This document shows positions 1 to 5,334 of a stretch of 9,270 nucleotides of DNA, one piece after another. Positions within the stretch are counted from its first letter, which is position 1. Every line of letters starts with the position of its first letter. The position numbers and the translations under genes are program-made. Origin of the DNA: Betaproteobacteria bacterium (GTDB lineage Bacteria; Pseudomonadota; Gammaproteobacteria; Burkholderiales; Burkholderiaceae_E); the NCBI GenBank assembly GCA_009922405.1, contig RFVZ01000096.1:1-9270 (forward strand), read 5' to 3'. Below the pieces are notes generated by a model. That model was not told the origin of the DNA. It was given only the letters and a program-made list of their open reading frames with translations, and made no database searches.

Positions 1-7
1 CGCTCAT
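1..7 (-). CDS. Start of next leftward gene (partial, leaves window)
   Basis: An ATG on the minus strand (bases 7-5) overlaps the RusA-like stop codon in an ATGA arrangement. The same overlap is used throughout this operon, so another gene probably continues past the left edge. Only two codons (Met-Ser) are visible, so no product can be named. Confidence 0.45.
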
Positions 8-405
8 GCCAGCGCCTCGACAAACACATGCAGCCCCGGCACTTCGCCATAAACCTTGCTGATGGAAATGCGGGCAATCTGCGCGTCATCCTTCCAAACG
101 ATGCCGTTGAGTGCATCGCAGCACTTGGCGATATTGTCCGCGTCGGGCTTGCTGGTGTGATGCAGGGCTTCGGCCTGGCGCTTCTTTGACCAGCTTGCGG
201 GGATACCGAACACAGCCGTCATCTTGACGCCTACAGGGCCTTCCAGAAGGCTTTTGCCCTGCATCGCAGTGTGCCCTGCATAGGCGACCGTGCTTTCGTA
301 AGCGGCAGTCTGTGCAGGCGTGTAAGCCCGGCCAGACTTGCGACTGAAACGCGGACGGCCCTTTCCCTTGGGAGTGCCAAAAACAAAGAATGCGACCTCG
401 CTCAT
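4..405 (-). CDS. rusA: RusA-like Holliday junction resolvase
   Basis: This 133-residue protein is a RusA-family endonuclease, which in phages cuts Holliday junctions and other branched DNA made during replication and recombination. The N-terminus has the Gly/Lys/Arg-rich GTPKGKGRPRF (10-20). The family core is at 85-107: KPDADN, then CDALNGIVWKDD. The aspartates at about 88, 90, 97 and 106/107 are the expected metal-binding acidic residues. Length is normal for the family (about 120-140). The ATG at 405 overlaps the upstream stop as ATGA and has AAGGTG about 6 nt upstream. It is the last complete gene of the leftward operon. The family call is secure; activity is inferred from the intact acidic residues. 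Confidence 0.93.
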   Translation of the reverse strand: MSEVAFFVFGTPKGKGRPRFSRKSGRAYTPAQTAAYESTVAYAGHTAMQGKSLLEGPVGVKMTAVFGIPASWSKKRQAEALHHTSKPDADNIAKCCDALNGIVWKDDAQIARISISKVYGEVPGLHVFVEALA

Positions 406-689
406 GCCGTCACCTTGCAGAAACGGCTTGTGCAGCCCTTAAGAACGATCCGGTCGCATTGGTCGCACCAAGTGCCGCGCTTGGTCTGCCGGATCGGCTC
501 CAGCGCCTCGGGCACAATCTTCTTGGGGTGACTGCCGCCAGAGCGCACAACCTTGGTCGGCACAACGCGGTCAATCAGTCCCCGCACCAATGCAGCCGCT
601 TGCGGTCGCCGGTCGTTTTCAAGGCTTTCTGCCAGCACATAGGCATTGGCGAGAAGGTCGCGCAAAGGCTCCTCGCGGGGCGGCATCAT
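402..689 (-). CDS. Small Cys4 (zinc-ribbon-like) phage protein
   Basis: A 95-residue protein of unrecognised family. The N-terminal half (about 5-45) looks helical. The C-terminus carries four cysteines as C-x2-C-x7-C-x4-C (residues 75, 78, 86, 91), which suggests a small zinc-binding knuckle. The frame is open upstream to an ATG at 734, but I chose the ATG at 689. It overlaps the DnaA-like stop as ATGA, has GGAGAAGG at good spacing, and avoids a 15-residue extension lying inside the upstream gene. It sits between a DnaA-like protein and a resolvase, so a DNA-binding role is plausible but not shown. Zinc binding is inferred from cysteine spacing alone. Confidence 0.75.
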   Translation of the reverse strand: MMPPREEPLRDLLANAYVLAESLENDRRPQAAALVRGLIDRVVPTKVVRSGGSHPKKIVPEALEPIRQTKRGTWCDQCDRIVLKGCTSRFCKVTA

Positions 690-1150
690 GCGGCCTTCTC
701 CCCGGCATACCGCGCGACGATCTTGCGCATCCATGGGGTGGCATCGCGCTCGAAAACCTTGATGCCGTGAATGACGGTGGAATGATCCCTACCGCCAATC
801 CACCGCCCTACTTGCGCCAAGCTGGTCCCGCGATTGGTGAGAACGACATAGGCAACAAACCGTGCCGCCACGATCTCGGGGTCGCGGACCTTGCCGCAAA
901 TCTCTTCGGGCAGTACGTCCATATCTTCGGCGATCTGCTCGACAATGGCGCGGACGGTATCCGGCATCGGGAGCTTCACCGCCGACACGGCAGGACGCTG
1001 GCGCTTGCTCACCGGCTTTACAGGGGTATGAAGAGCCTTTGCGATGGCATCACGGAGCTTGTTGCTGCCGCGCTCCATCGCCTTGAAGTGGTAGAAGTCC
1101 TGCCTGCGGATTGAGGCATTCGTTACGGACATGGTGTGCGCGTATGTCAC
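686..1150 (-). CDS. DnaA domain IV-like protein (no ATPase domain)
   Basis: This 154-residue protein resembles the C-terminal DNA-binding domain of DnaA (Bac_DnaA_C), which reads DnaA boxes. The DnaA signature is clear at about 115-130 (GRWIGGRDHSTVIHGI). It is preceded by the usual helices (IVEQIAEDMDVLPEEICGK, then the EIVAARFVA segment, 69-100). No Walker A or B motif is present, so this is not a full initiator; the first 60 residues are basic and unrecognised. The start is GTG at 1150, supported by GGGAGG upstream and a GTGA overlap with the 50-residue gene; an ATG at 1132 is the alternative. A role in phage origin recognition, or in competing with host DnaA, is inference. Confidence 0.88.
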   Translation of the reverse strand: MTYAHTMSVTNASIRRQDFYHFKAMERGSNKLRDAIAKALHTPVKPVSKRQRPAVSAVKLPMPDTVRAIVEQIAEDMDVLPEEICGKVRDPEIVAARFVAYVVLTNRGTSLAQVGRWIGGRDHSTVIHGIKVFERDATPWMRKIVARYAGEKAA

Positions 1151-1299
1151 CGCTGCGCCTCCCGATACCCTGCACGGACCAGACGGCGGGCCTGTAGGCG
1201 CTCGTTAAGCTCTGCCTCGCCTTGGGGTAGCCAATCGGGGCGGATGCGCTCACGGGCCTTCTGTGGGAGAATGGCGATGTATTGCGACAGGAAGCTCAT
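1147..1299 (-). CDS. 50-residue hypothetical protein
   Basis: A short ORF of 50 codons fills the space between the methyltransferase and the DnaA-like gene. Its ATG (1299) overlaps the methyltransferase stop as ATGA, and its own TGA overlaps the next gene's GTG as GTGA. GGGGAAG lies just upstream of the ATG. The product is charged and probably helical (MSFLSQYIAILPQKARERI, then Arg/Glu-rich to the end). The tight overlaps on both sides, the ribosome-binding site and GC-rich codon use support a real gene. No family is recognised. A small accessory to the replication proteins is the simplest guess from position. Confidence 0.72.
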   Translation of the reverse strand: MSFLSQYIAILPQKARERIRPDWLPQGEAELNERLQARRLVRAGYREAQR

Positions 1300-2243
1300 G
1301 CCGCTTCCCCAAACAAACCCCCAAGCGCATCCTGTGCGTTCTCAAGGTTGCGGACAGCCTGCCGAAAGTAAGACGGCTTAAGCTCAATCCCGATGCCCTT
1401 GCGGCCCATCTGAACGGCGCAAAACACCTCGCTACCAATCCCAAGGAACGGTGTCAGCACGGTGTCGCCGGGGTTGCTCCACAAGTCGATGCACCGCTCA
1501 ATCACATCAAGCTGCAAAGGGCTAATGTGCTGCTCGTCTTTCTCGTCGCGCCCGCCACGGTACTGCAAGGTCCGGGTCTGATTGATATCGGTCCAGACTG
1601 GCGAGGCGTACCGCTGCCAGACCTCGATGCTGTACCAGTTGCGGCCATCGGTCGGGGTGGTGAACTTGCTGCGATCGGGTTCATCGCTGCCGCTGTAGCG
1701 GTCAAAGCAACCGCTCACCGGCTCGGGATTGTCCCCAGGCTTGCGAAATGTCACTACGTAATCGGCAAGGCCCTGCCCGCTGATGGTGCTGTCCTTCACG
1801 ATCTGCTTGTGCAAGAGGCGGATGGACTTGGTGCGCTGCTGGGCGACTACGGGGTCTTTCCAAATGCAGACCTCGCTATGAAAGATCCAGCCCGCGTCCT
1901 CATAAGCGCGGATCACCTCGCCGCGAAAGTCGCGCATGCCGATATGGCCGTGCCGAATTTTCGACATGGGGAGCTGCATCACATGGACCGAATGCAGCCG
2001 CCCCGGCTTGGTGACGCGCAAAAGCTCTGCGATCAGGAAAGCGTAATGCTCCCAGAACTGCGGGCCTTCATTGTTGGAAATGTCGCGGTCGAAATTGCTG
2101 AACTTATACAGCCCCTCGAACGGCGGCGAGTGAATGCCGAATCCGATGCTATCGCCGGGGATCGCGCGAATGATCTCGCAGCTATCGCCCTGATAGATGG
2201 CGTACTTGTCGTTCACGACTTGATCGACGGCCTTGATGGTCAT
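1296..2243 (-). CDS. Beta-class DNA methyltransferase (N4-cytosine or N6-adenine), alternative independent reading
   Basis: This is the second half of the fused frame, read from its own ATG at 2243 (315 residues). SPPFEG at 39-44 is the catalytic motif IV. The AdoMet-binding motif comes late: PFLGIGSE at 265-272, then GIELKPSYF. HISPLQLDVIERCIDLW (about 239-255) is motif X-like. The order IV then X/I is the beta class. SPPF rather than DPPY leans toward N4-cytosine methylation, but this does not settle the base. The ATG overlaps the predicted natural helicase stop as ATGA and has GGAG about 9 nt upstream. No restriction enzyme is adjacent, so it looks like an orphan modification enzyme, perhaps protecting phage DNA (inference). 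Confidence 0.7.
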   Translation of the reverse strand: MTIKAVDQVVNDKYAIYQGDSCEIIRAIPGDSIGFGIHSPPFEGLYKFSNFDRDISNNEGPQFWEHYAFLIAELLRVTKPGRLHSVHVMQLPMSKIRHGHIGMRDFRGEVIRAYEDAGWIFHSEVCIWKDPVVAQQRTKSIRLLHKQIVKDSTISGQGLADYVVTFRKPGDNPEPVSGCFDRYSGSDEPDRSKFTTPTDGRNWYSIEVWQRYASPVWTDINQTRTLQYRGGRDEKDEQHISPLQLDVIERCIDLWSNPGDTVLTPFLGIGSEVFCAVQMGRKGIGIELKPSYFRQAVRNLENAQDALGGLFGEAA

Positions 2244-3560
2244 GCGGCTTGCTCCAGAAATGCGGGAAGCTGAACAGGAATGGTCGGGTTGTAATTCGGG
2301 GTATTCGGCGTCGGCTTCCTTGCGCTTGATGTTGGCAACGGTCGCGCCCTCCAGCTCGCTGGCGATGATGTGGGCAGTGACAGTGCGTGTCTGGCCGAAC
2401 CGCCAGAACCGGCGCACGGCCTGATAGAACTGCTCAAAGCTGTCGTTCAGGCCAACAAAGCCCGTATCCGCACAGTGCTGCCAATTCATGCCAAACCCGG
2501 CCAGTGACGGCTTGGTAATCAGGTGCCGAATGTCGCCATCACTGAACGCAATCAGGATGCGTTCTTTTTCGCTTTCAGACAGACCGCCATGCAGGTTCAC
2601 AGCGCCAGGGATCAGCTTGGCCAGCATCTCGGCTTCCGAATTGAGATTGCACCACCAGACAAAGGGACGGTCGCGCGGGGTGATCTCTGCGGCCAGCCTG
2701 CAACGCTCGTCTACCGTGCCGCGCCGGGCCGCGATGCGTTCTTGCAGCGTCTCGGCCTGCATAGGGAACAGCATCCCCGTATCAGCATTGGGGCGATAAT
2801 CAGCCGCCACGATGTGCGACACGAAATTGAGCGGCGGCAGGTCATAGCCATCGTTCGGATAGCCAAGATCGGAAGGCTTGCGCAGCATAACCGCCCAAGA
2901 TGCCATCCACTTCCAAAACTCATTCTCGGCGTGACCCTTCAAACGCCACTTTTGCGTGTCGCCGCCATCATGGGCAAAGAACGTGGCGAGCATGTCAGTA
3001 TAGGACATTATGCCCAAAAACTCGGCATGGTTGCCAAGCTCCATGAAGTCGTTCGGAGCCGGTGTTGCGGTCGCAGCAAGGCGAAACGGAATCGACTGGC
3101 AAGCGGCAATCAGCTTGGTCCGATAGTGGCCTTCGGTGTTCTTGAGGATCGAGCTTTCGTCCAAAATGACGCCGCCAAACTCGGACAGGTCAAAATGATC
3201 CAACTTTTGATAATTGGTGATGTTGATGCCCGGTCCGCAATCCTCTTGCCGAGCGACAACGCGCGCCGGAATGCCGAACTTGTCAGCCTCGCGGGCCATT
3301 TGGTTTGACACGGCCAGCGGGGCAAGATGCAGCACGTTGCGCCCGGTTTCGTTGTGGACAGCCTGCGCCCATGCAAGCTCCATCAGGCTCTTGCCTAGAC
3401 CAGTGCCAGCAAACAGCGCGGCACGGCCACGGCGCAACGCCCATGCGACAATATCGCGCTGGTGCGGGAACAGACAGGCAGGGAGCGCGGGAACGTCCTT
3501 AAGCCCGGTCATGGGGTCGGTTATCGCCTTGCGGGCGAGAAAAGCTGCGTAATGATCCAT
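1296..3560 (-). CDS. SF2/SNF2-like helicase fused in frame to DNA methyltransferase (as assembled)
   Basis: As written, one 754-codon frame joins two enzymes. Residues 1-420 are a helicase: Walker A GTGLGKS (52-58), motif II DESS (134-137), motif III ATATP (163-167), HGG (324-326) and motif VI QAVRRFWRFGQ (380-390). Residues 440-754 are a methyltransferase, described separately. The 19-residue joint (421-439) matches neither family. The other frame past a C4 run gives a convincing helicase ending (NYNPTIPVQLPAFLEQAA, stop at 2242-2240). I therefore think the natural helicase is 439 residues and the fusion results from a one-base shift. ATG 3560 is preferred; the GTG just before it (3563) is the alternative. 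Role: probably remodelling replication DNA. Heads the leftward replication operon. Confidence 0.85.
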   Translation of the reverse strand: MDHYAAFLARKAITDPMTGLKDVPALPACLFPHQRDIVAWALRRGRAALFAGTGLGKSLMELAWAQAVHNETGRNVLHLAPLAVSNQMAREADKFGIPARVVARQEDCGPGINITNYQKLDHFDLSEFGGVILDESSILKNTEGHYRTKLIAACQSIPFRLAATATPAPNDFMELGNHAEFLGIMSYTDMLATFFAHDGGDTQKWRLKGHAENEFWKWMASWAVMLRKPSDLGYPNDGYDLPPLNFVSHIVAADYRPNADTGMLFPMQAETLQERIAARRGTVDERCRLAAEITPRDRPFVWWCNLNSEAEMLAKLIPGAVNLHGGLSESEKERILIAFSDGDIRHLITKPSLAGFGMNWQHCADTGFVGLNDSFEQFYQAVRRFWRFGQTRTVTAHIIASELEGATVANIKRKEADAEYPELQPDHSCSASRISGASRMTIKAVDQVVNDKYAIYQGDSCEIIRAIPGDSIGFGIHSPPFEGLYKFSNFDRDISNNEGPQFWEHYAFLIAELLRVTKPGRLHSVHVMQLPMSKIRHGHIGMRDFRGEVIRAYEDAGWIFHSEVCIWKDPVVAQQRTKSIRLLHKQIVKDSTISGQGLADYVVTFRKPGDNPEPVSGCFDRYSGSDEPDRSKFTTPTDGRNWYSIEVWQRYASPVWTDINQTRTLQYRGGRDEKDEQHISPLQLDVIERCIDLWSNPGDTVLTPFLGIGSEVFCAVQMGRKGIGIELKPSYFRQAVRNLENAQDALGGLFGEAA
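2298..2301 (-). other. Probable frameshift site (C4 run) in the helicase 3' end
   Basis: Minus-strand TACCCCG spans codon 420 of the helicase frame. Removing one C changes the reading from EYPELQPDH to EYPNYNPTIPVQ and gives a stop that overlaps the methyltransferase ATG. This could be a sequencing or assembly error, a real mutation, or a site of +1 ribosomal slippage on a proline codon. The sequence alone cannot distinguish them. Confidence 0.65.
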
Positions 3561-3586
3561 CACGCGGCCCCCGTAGTAAACACATG

Positions 3587-3629
3587 GTTAGCAAGTATGC
3601 TTAACGTTCGATTACGGAACAGTGCTAAC
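3587..3629. promoter_or_regulatory. AT-rich control segment with TTAGCA inverted repeats
   Basis: About 85 bases upstream of the helicase are clearly more AT-rich than their surroundings. They contain a perfect 7-bp inverted repeat, GTTAGCA (3587-3593) and TGCTAAC (3623-3629), with a related TGCTTAA half-site near 3598-3604. This may be a regulator-binding site or a second promoter for the helicase operon. No convincing -35/-10 pair was found. Confidence 0.35.
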
Positions 3630-3691
3630 AATGCCATTGTGGGCCTCGATTATTTAGGCGATTGCGCCGGTATGGATGGAATTGAGAAAGT

Positions 3692-3724
3692 GCGGGGCAG
3701 CCGAAGATTGATCAGCCGCCCCGC
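3692..3724 (-). terminator. Strong hairpin after the Cro-like gene: leftward terminator or attenuator
   Basis: In leftward RNA, GCGGGGCGGCUG pairs with CGGCUGCCCCGC across a 9-nt loop, giving a 12-bp stem with two G-U pairs. On the plus strand those positions would be A-C mismatches, so the structure favours leftward transcripts. It is followed by ACTTTCTC, a weak U-tract. It lies between the first leftward gene and the helicase, the position of lambda tR1. Confidence 0.5.
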
Positions 3725-3730
3725 TAGTGA

Positions 3731-3757
3731 CGCGCGCGGGGGGGGTGTGGGCGCGCG
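3731..3757 (-). repeat. CGCGCGC inverted repeat enclosing a G8/C8 run
   Basis: CGCGCGC (3731-3737) and GCGCGCG (3751-3757) form a perfect inverted repeat around a 13-nt loop that begins with eight G on the plus strand (eight C in leftward RNA). It lies just past the Cro-like stop and before the 12-bp hairpin. It may add to termination or pausing; no U-tract follows directly. Confidence 0.4.
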
Positions 3758-3765
3758 GGAAAGCA

Positions 3766-4032
3766 TCAACGCCTCGTCCGGTCACAATGCGCCATCCACT
3801 TGCCTGCAAGAATGGCGGTAGGAAGGGATGCGACCTTCCGGCTTGGCGCGAGCGGCAGCTCGGTAAATGCGGTGAGCGGCACAGTCTCGCCACGTTCAGC
3901 GAGAGCCTGCACGATGCGGATTTGCCATGCTGGCGGAACACCACGCTGGCGCCATTTCAGGCGCGCGTATTCCCCGGCGTCCATGCTGCCAGCGATCTCG
4001 TCCACAAGGGACCATGTGAGATGATTTGCCAT
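3766..4032 (-). CDS. Cro-like small HTH DNA-binding protein
   Basis: An 88-residue protein transcribed divergently from the repressor. Residues about 5-45 (LVDEIAGSMDAGEYARLKWRQR onward to PPAWQIRIVQALAERG) look like the short helix-turn-helix of Cro/YdaS-type phage regulators, including the typical KWRQRGVP turn. The C-terminal 35 residues are not recognised. The frame is open to 4143, but ATG 4032 is preferred because longer forms would cross the promoter and operators and enter the repressor gene. No clear Shine-Dalgarno is present. The TTGACG at 4067-4062 would place the transcript start close to the ATG, so the mRNA may be leaderless. A lytic-side regulator competing with the repressor is inferred from position. 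Confidence 0.72.
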   Translation of the reverse strand: MANHLTWSLVDEIAGSMDAGEYARLKWRQRGVPPAWQIRIVQALAERGETVPLTAFTELPLAPSRKVASLPTAILAGKWMAHCDRTRR

Positions 4033-4045
4033 GCCGCTACCGTGG

Positions 4046-4079
4046 GACAATTCGTCCCAAACGTCAAGGCCGTTTTGTC
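4046..4079 (-). promoter_or_regulatory. Leftward early promoter with two operators (O-TTGACG-O)
   Basis: Read leftward: a degenerate site GACAAAACGGC (4079-4069), then TTGACG as -35 (4067-4062), then GACGAATTGTC (4056-4046) inside the larger palindrome TGGGACAATTCGTCCCA (plus strand 4043-4059). The order and spacing match the cassette at 4434-4467 within one base on each side of TTGACG. No good -10 is seen; at a 17-nt spacer it would be CACGGT. Repressor bound at 4046-4056 would cover the promoter spacer. Confidence 0.6.
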
Positions 4080-4092
4080 GAAAGACATTCCA

Positions 4093-4103
4093 GCCAATTT
4101 GGC
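4093..4103. promoter_or_regulatory. Possible additional operator near the repressor start
   Basis: GCCAATTTGGC is an 11-bp palindrome with an odd centre, like GACAAATTGTC at 4434-4444, and differs from it at three positions. It lies 13 bases before the repressor ATG, where it could serve autoregulation. It is weaker than the other sites and may be chance. Confidence 0.3.
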
Positions 4104-4116
4104 CGAATTCCGGCGC

Positions 4117-4377
4117 ATGGCTAACACACCCCGCGAACTGCAATTCAACCAGGCATATATTGCCCGTGTGAAGGCCCTTCGAGAGGCGAAGGGCTGGACC
4201 AGCGAACAGATGGCTATCGCTTTAGGCATCCCCGCCGAGCGCTACCGCAAGTACGAAAGCCGCTCGCCGCTTCCTACATACTTGCTAGAGGCATTCGCGC
4301 AGATCACCGATGCCGATCCGCTATACGTACTGACCGGCAAACGCGCATCCGCTCGAAAGGCGCATTCACCAGCTTAA
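4117..4377 (+). CDS. XRE-family phage repressor (small, HTH only)
   Basis: An 86-residue protein with a Xre/CI-type helix-turn-helix at about 14-65: YIARVKALREAKGWTSEQM, then AIALGIPAERYRKYE as the turn and recognition helix. It has no C-terminal LexA/S24 self-cleavage domain, so RecA-driven self-cleavage is not expected. The frame runs upstream to 3727, but that part overlaps the divergent gene and reads as non-coding, so I chose ATG 4117. No clear ribosome-binding site precedes it; a TTG at 4099 is a weaker option. It lies between the two operator-promoter cassettes and is the best candidate for the protein binding both, by analogy with lambda CI. Confidence 0.85.
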   Translation: MANTPRELQFNQAYIARVKALREAKGWTSEQMAIALGIPAERYRKYESRSPLPTYLLEAFAQITDADPLYVLTGKRASARKAHSPA

Positions 4378-4388
4378 GCAACGTTTTG

Positions 4389-4420
4389 CCACATTGGCCC
4401 ATGTGGTCGTTGATTTTTCA
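4389..4420 (+). terminator. Hairpin after the repressor gene, possible terminator
   Basis: CCACAT (4389-4394) and ATGTGG (4401-4406) form a perfect 6-bp stem with loop TGGCCC, starting 12 bases after the repressor stop. A T-rich stretch ending in TTTTT follows a few bases later (to about 4418). It could end the repressor transcript before the rightward promoter; the short stem and offset T-run make this uncertain. Confidence 0.4.
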
Positions 4421-4433
4421 CGCAAAGTTTTTG

Positions 4434-4467
4434 GACAAATTGTCTTGACGGCCTAGGACAAATCGTC
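4434..4467 (+). promoter_or_regulatory. Rightward early promoter with two operators (O-TTGACG-O)
   Basis: GACAAATTGTC (4434-4444) abuts TTGACG (4445-4450), and GACAAATCGTC (4457-4467) lies in the spacer inside GGACAAATCGTCC. The operators are 23 bp apart centre to centre, about two helical turns. The -10 is unclear (CAATGT at 4468-4473 with a 17-nt spacer). The transcript would start near 4480, leaving a leader of about 20 nt with GGGAGA before the ATG at 4500. It drives the rightward operon and should be shut by the repressor. Confidence 0.62.
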
Positions 4468-4499
4468 CAATGTCTCCCCATCAACACGGGAGACACCCA

Positions 4500-4757
4500 A
4501 TGGCCGCTACCATCACCCTTCACCAGTTCGAGCAGATCGATGGCCTTCTGTCCTCGATTCTGCGCATGGGTCCGTTCGAGACCTGCGCCGATCCGCGCGG
4601 CTATATCCGCACTTCCAACATCCTGTTCGACAAGATCGTCGATGCGATGGGCCTTGCCTACGCCGATGACTTTGCCTCGCCCGTTGAGGCCGCCGCAGCC
4701 GTCGTGACCGATGCGCTGCTCTGCAAGATCAACATCACCGATGAGGTGGCAGCATGA
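4500..4757 (+). CDS. Hypothetical protein, first rightward early gene
   Basis: An 85-residue protein of unknown family. ATG 4500 is chosen over the in-frame ATG at 4470 because GGGAGA lies 6 nt upstream, and 4470 would fall before the likely transcript start. The sequence is soluble-looking and helix-rich: a helix at about 5-24 (LHQFEQIDGLLSSILRMG), a Gly/Arg-containing turn, then an Ala-rich helix at about 60-77. No membrane segment or catalytic motif is evident. As the first gene after the rightward promoter it would be among the earliest expressed, a position often used for host-takeover or regulatory proteins. It overlaps the next gene as ATGA. Confidence 0.8.
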   Translation: MAATITLHQFEQIDGLLSSILRMGPFETCADPRGYIRTSNILFDKIVDAMGLAYADDFASPVEAAAAVVTDALLCKINITDEVAA

Positions 4758-4981
4758 ACACGCACACCATCCTTACCGCTCACTATCAGAACGGACGTTG
4801 GGGCACCAACCGCGCCTCCGTGTTCATCTGCGATGATGGCCGCGCCTGCTTCTCCAACGGGTTCAGCGATCCGCTGGCCTGCGCCAATCAAGTCGAGGCC
4901 GAACAGCGCTTCTACCGCTTCTTGGCGGATCACAAGCCCGCCGATGCCCTCACAATGCGTTTGAAGGGATTTGACGCATGA
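4754..4981 (+). CDS. Hypothetical small early protein
   Basis: A 75-residue protein not matched to a known family. ATG 4754 overlaps the upstream stop as ATGA, with GAGG about 7 nt upstream. The first half looks like beta strands with aromatic residues (LTAHYQNGRWG and ASVFICDDGRACFSN); the second half is helical (CANQVEAEQRFYRFLADHK). Both cysteines sit in ordinary contexts and do not form a metal site. Translation is probably coupled to its neighbours. Function unknown. Confidence 0.75.
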   Translation: MNTHTILTAHYQNGRWGTNRASVFICDDGRACFSNGFSDPLACANQVEAEQRFYRFLADHKPADALTMRLKGFDA

Positions 4982-5334
4982 ATGCCCACACCCCCATCAC
5001 CCCTGAGCTTACCGCATCGGAAAAGGCGCGCATCCGCGAGCTTACCAATGCCCGCAAGCTGGTCGAAACCGCATCCGCCTATCTGGCAGCACTGGAACGC
5101 AGCGGCGGTGAATACACCAATGCAGCGGCTCGTGCTGAAATCCCGATGCTCGATGCGATCTACGCCATCACCGAATGCGATGACGTGTACGAACTGGCAA
5201 ACGAGCGCCGGGATGAAGTGTACGGCTACGCCTGCGAGGACGAGCATGACCGGGCCGCCGACTACGGCGATTGGCTCTACGAGCAGCGCCGTGACCAGCA
5301 GATGATTGACCGCATGGGAGTTGGCAGAGCATGA
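4978..5334 (+). CDS. Hypothetical acidic helical early protein
   Basis: A 118-residue protein, mostly predicted helix and strongly charged. TASEKARIRELTNARKLVE (12-30) and the following Ala/Leu segment have a coiled-coil flavour. The C-terminal half is rich in Asp, Glu, Tyr and Arg (from about 68 to 110). ATG 4978 overlaps the upstream stop as ATGA, and its own stop overlaps the next ATG in the same way. No family is recognised. The acidic character could fit a protein-binding or DNA-mimic role, but nothing else in the sequence supports that. Confidence 0.78.
   Translation: MNAHTPITPELTASEKARIRELTNARKLVETASAYLAALERSGGEYTNAAARAEIPMLDAIYAITECDDVYELANERRDEVYGYACEDEHDRAADYGDWLYEQRRDQQMIDRMGVGRA

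Noticed and set aside
1263..2273. 336-codon plus-strand open frame antisense to the methyltransferase
   Set aside because: It is a shadow of GC-rich codon use; the minus frame carries clear enzyme motifs and this one has none.
3560..3637. 25-codon minus-strand ORF (begins MALLALF) overlapping the helicase start as GTGA
   Set aside because: The overlap fits the operon style, but the ORF is tiny, lies in an AT-rich regulatory-looking segment and lacks a convincing ribosome-binding site.
3650..3766. 38-codon minus-strand ORF starting in TGATG with the Cro-like stop
   Set aside because: It is Pro/Arg-rich low-complexity, has no ribosome-binding site, and its DNA is better explained by the two hairpins and the C8 run.
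3727..4116. N-terminal extension of the repressor frame back to 3727
   Set aside because: It would overlap the divergent Cro-like gene and the promoter region, and the extension has no HTH-family similarity.
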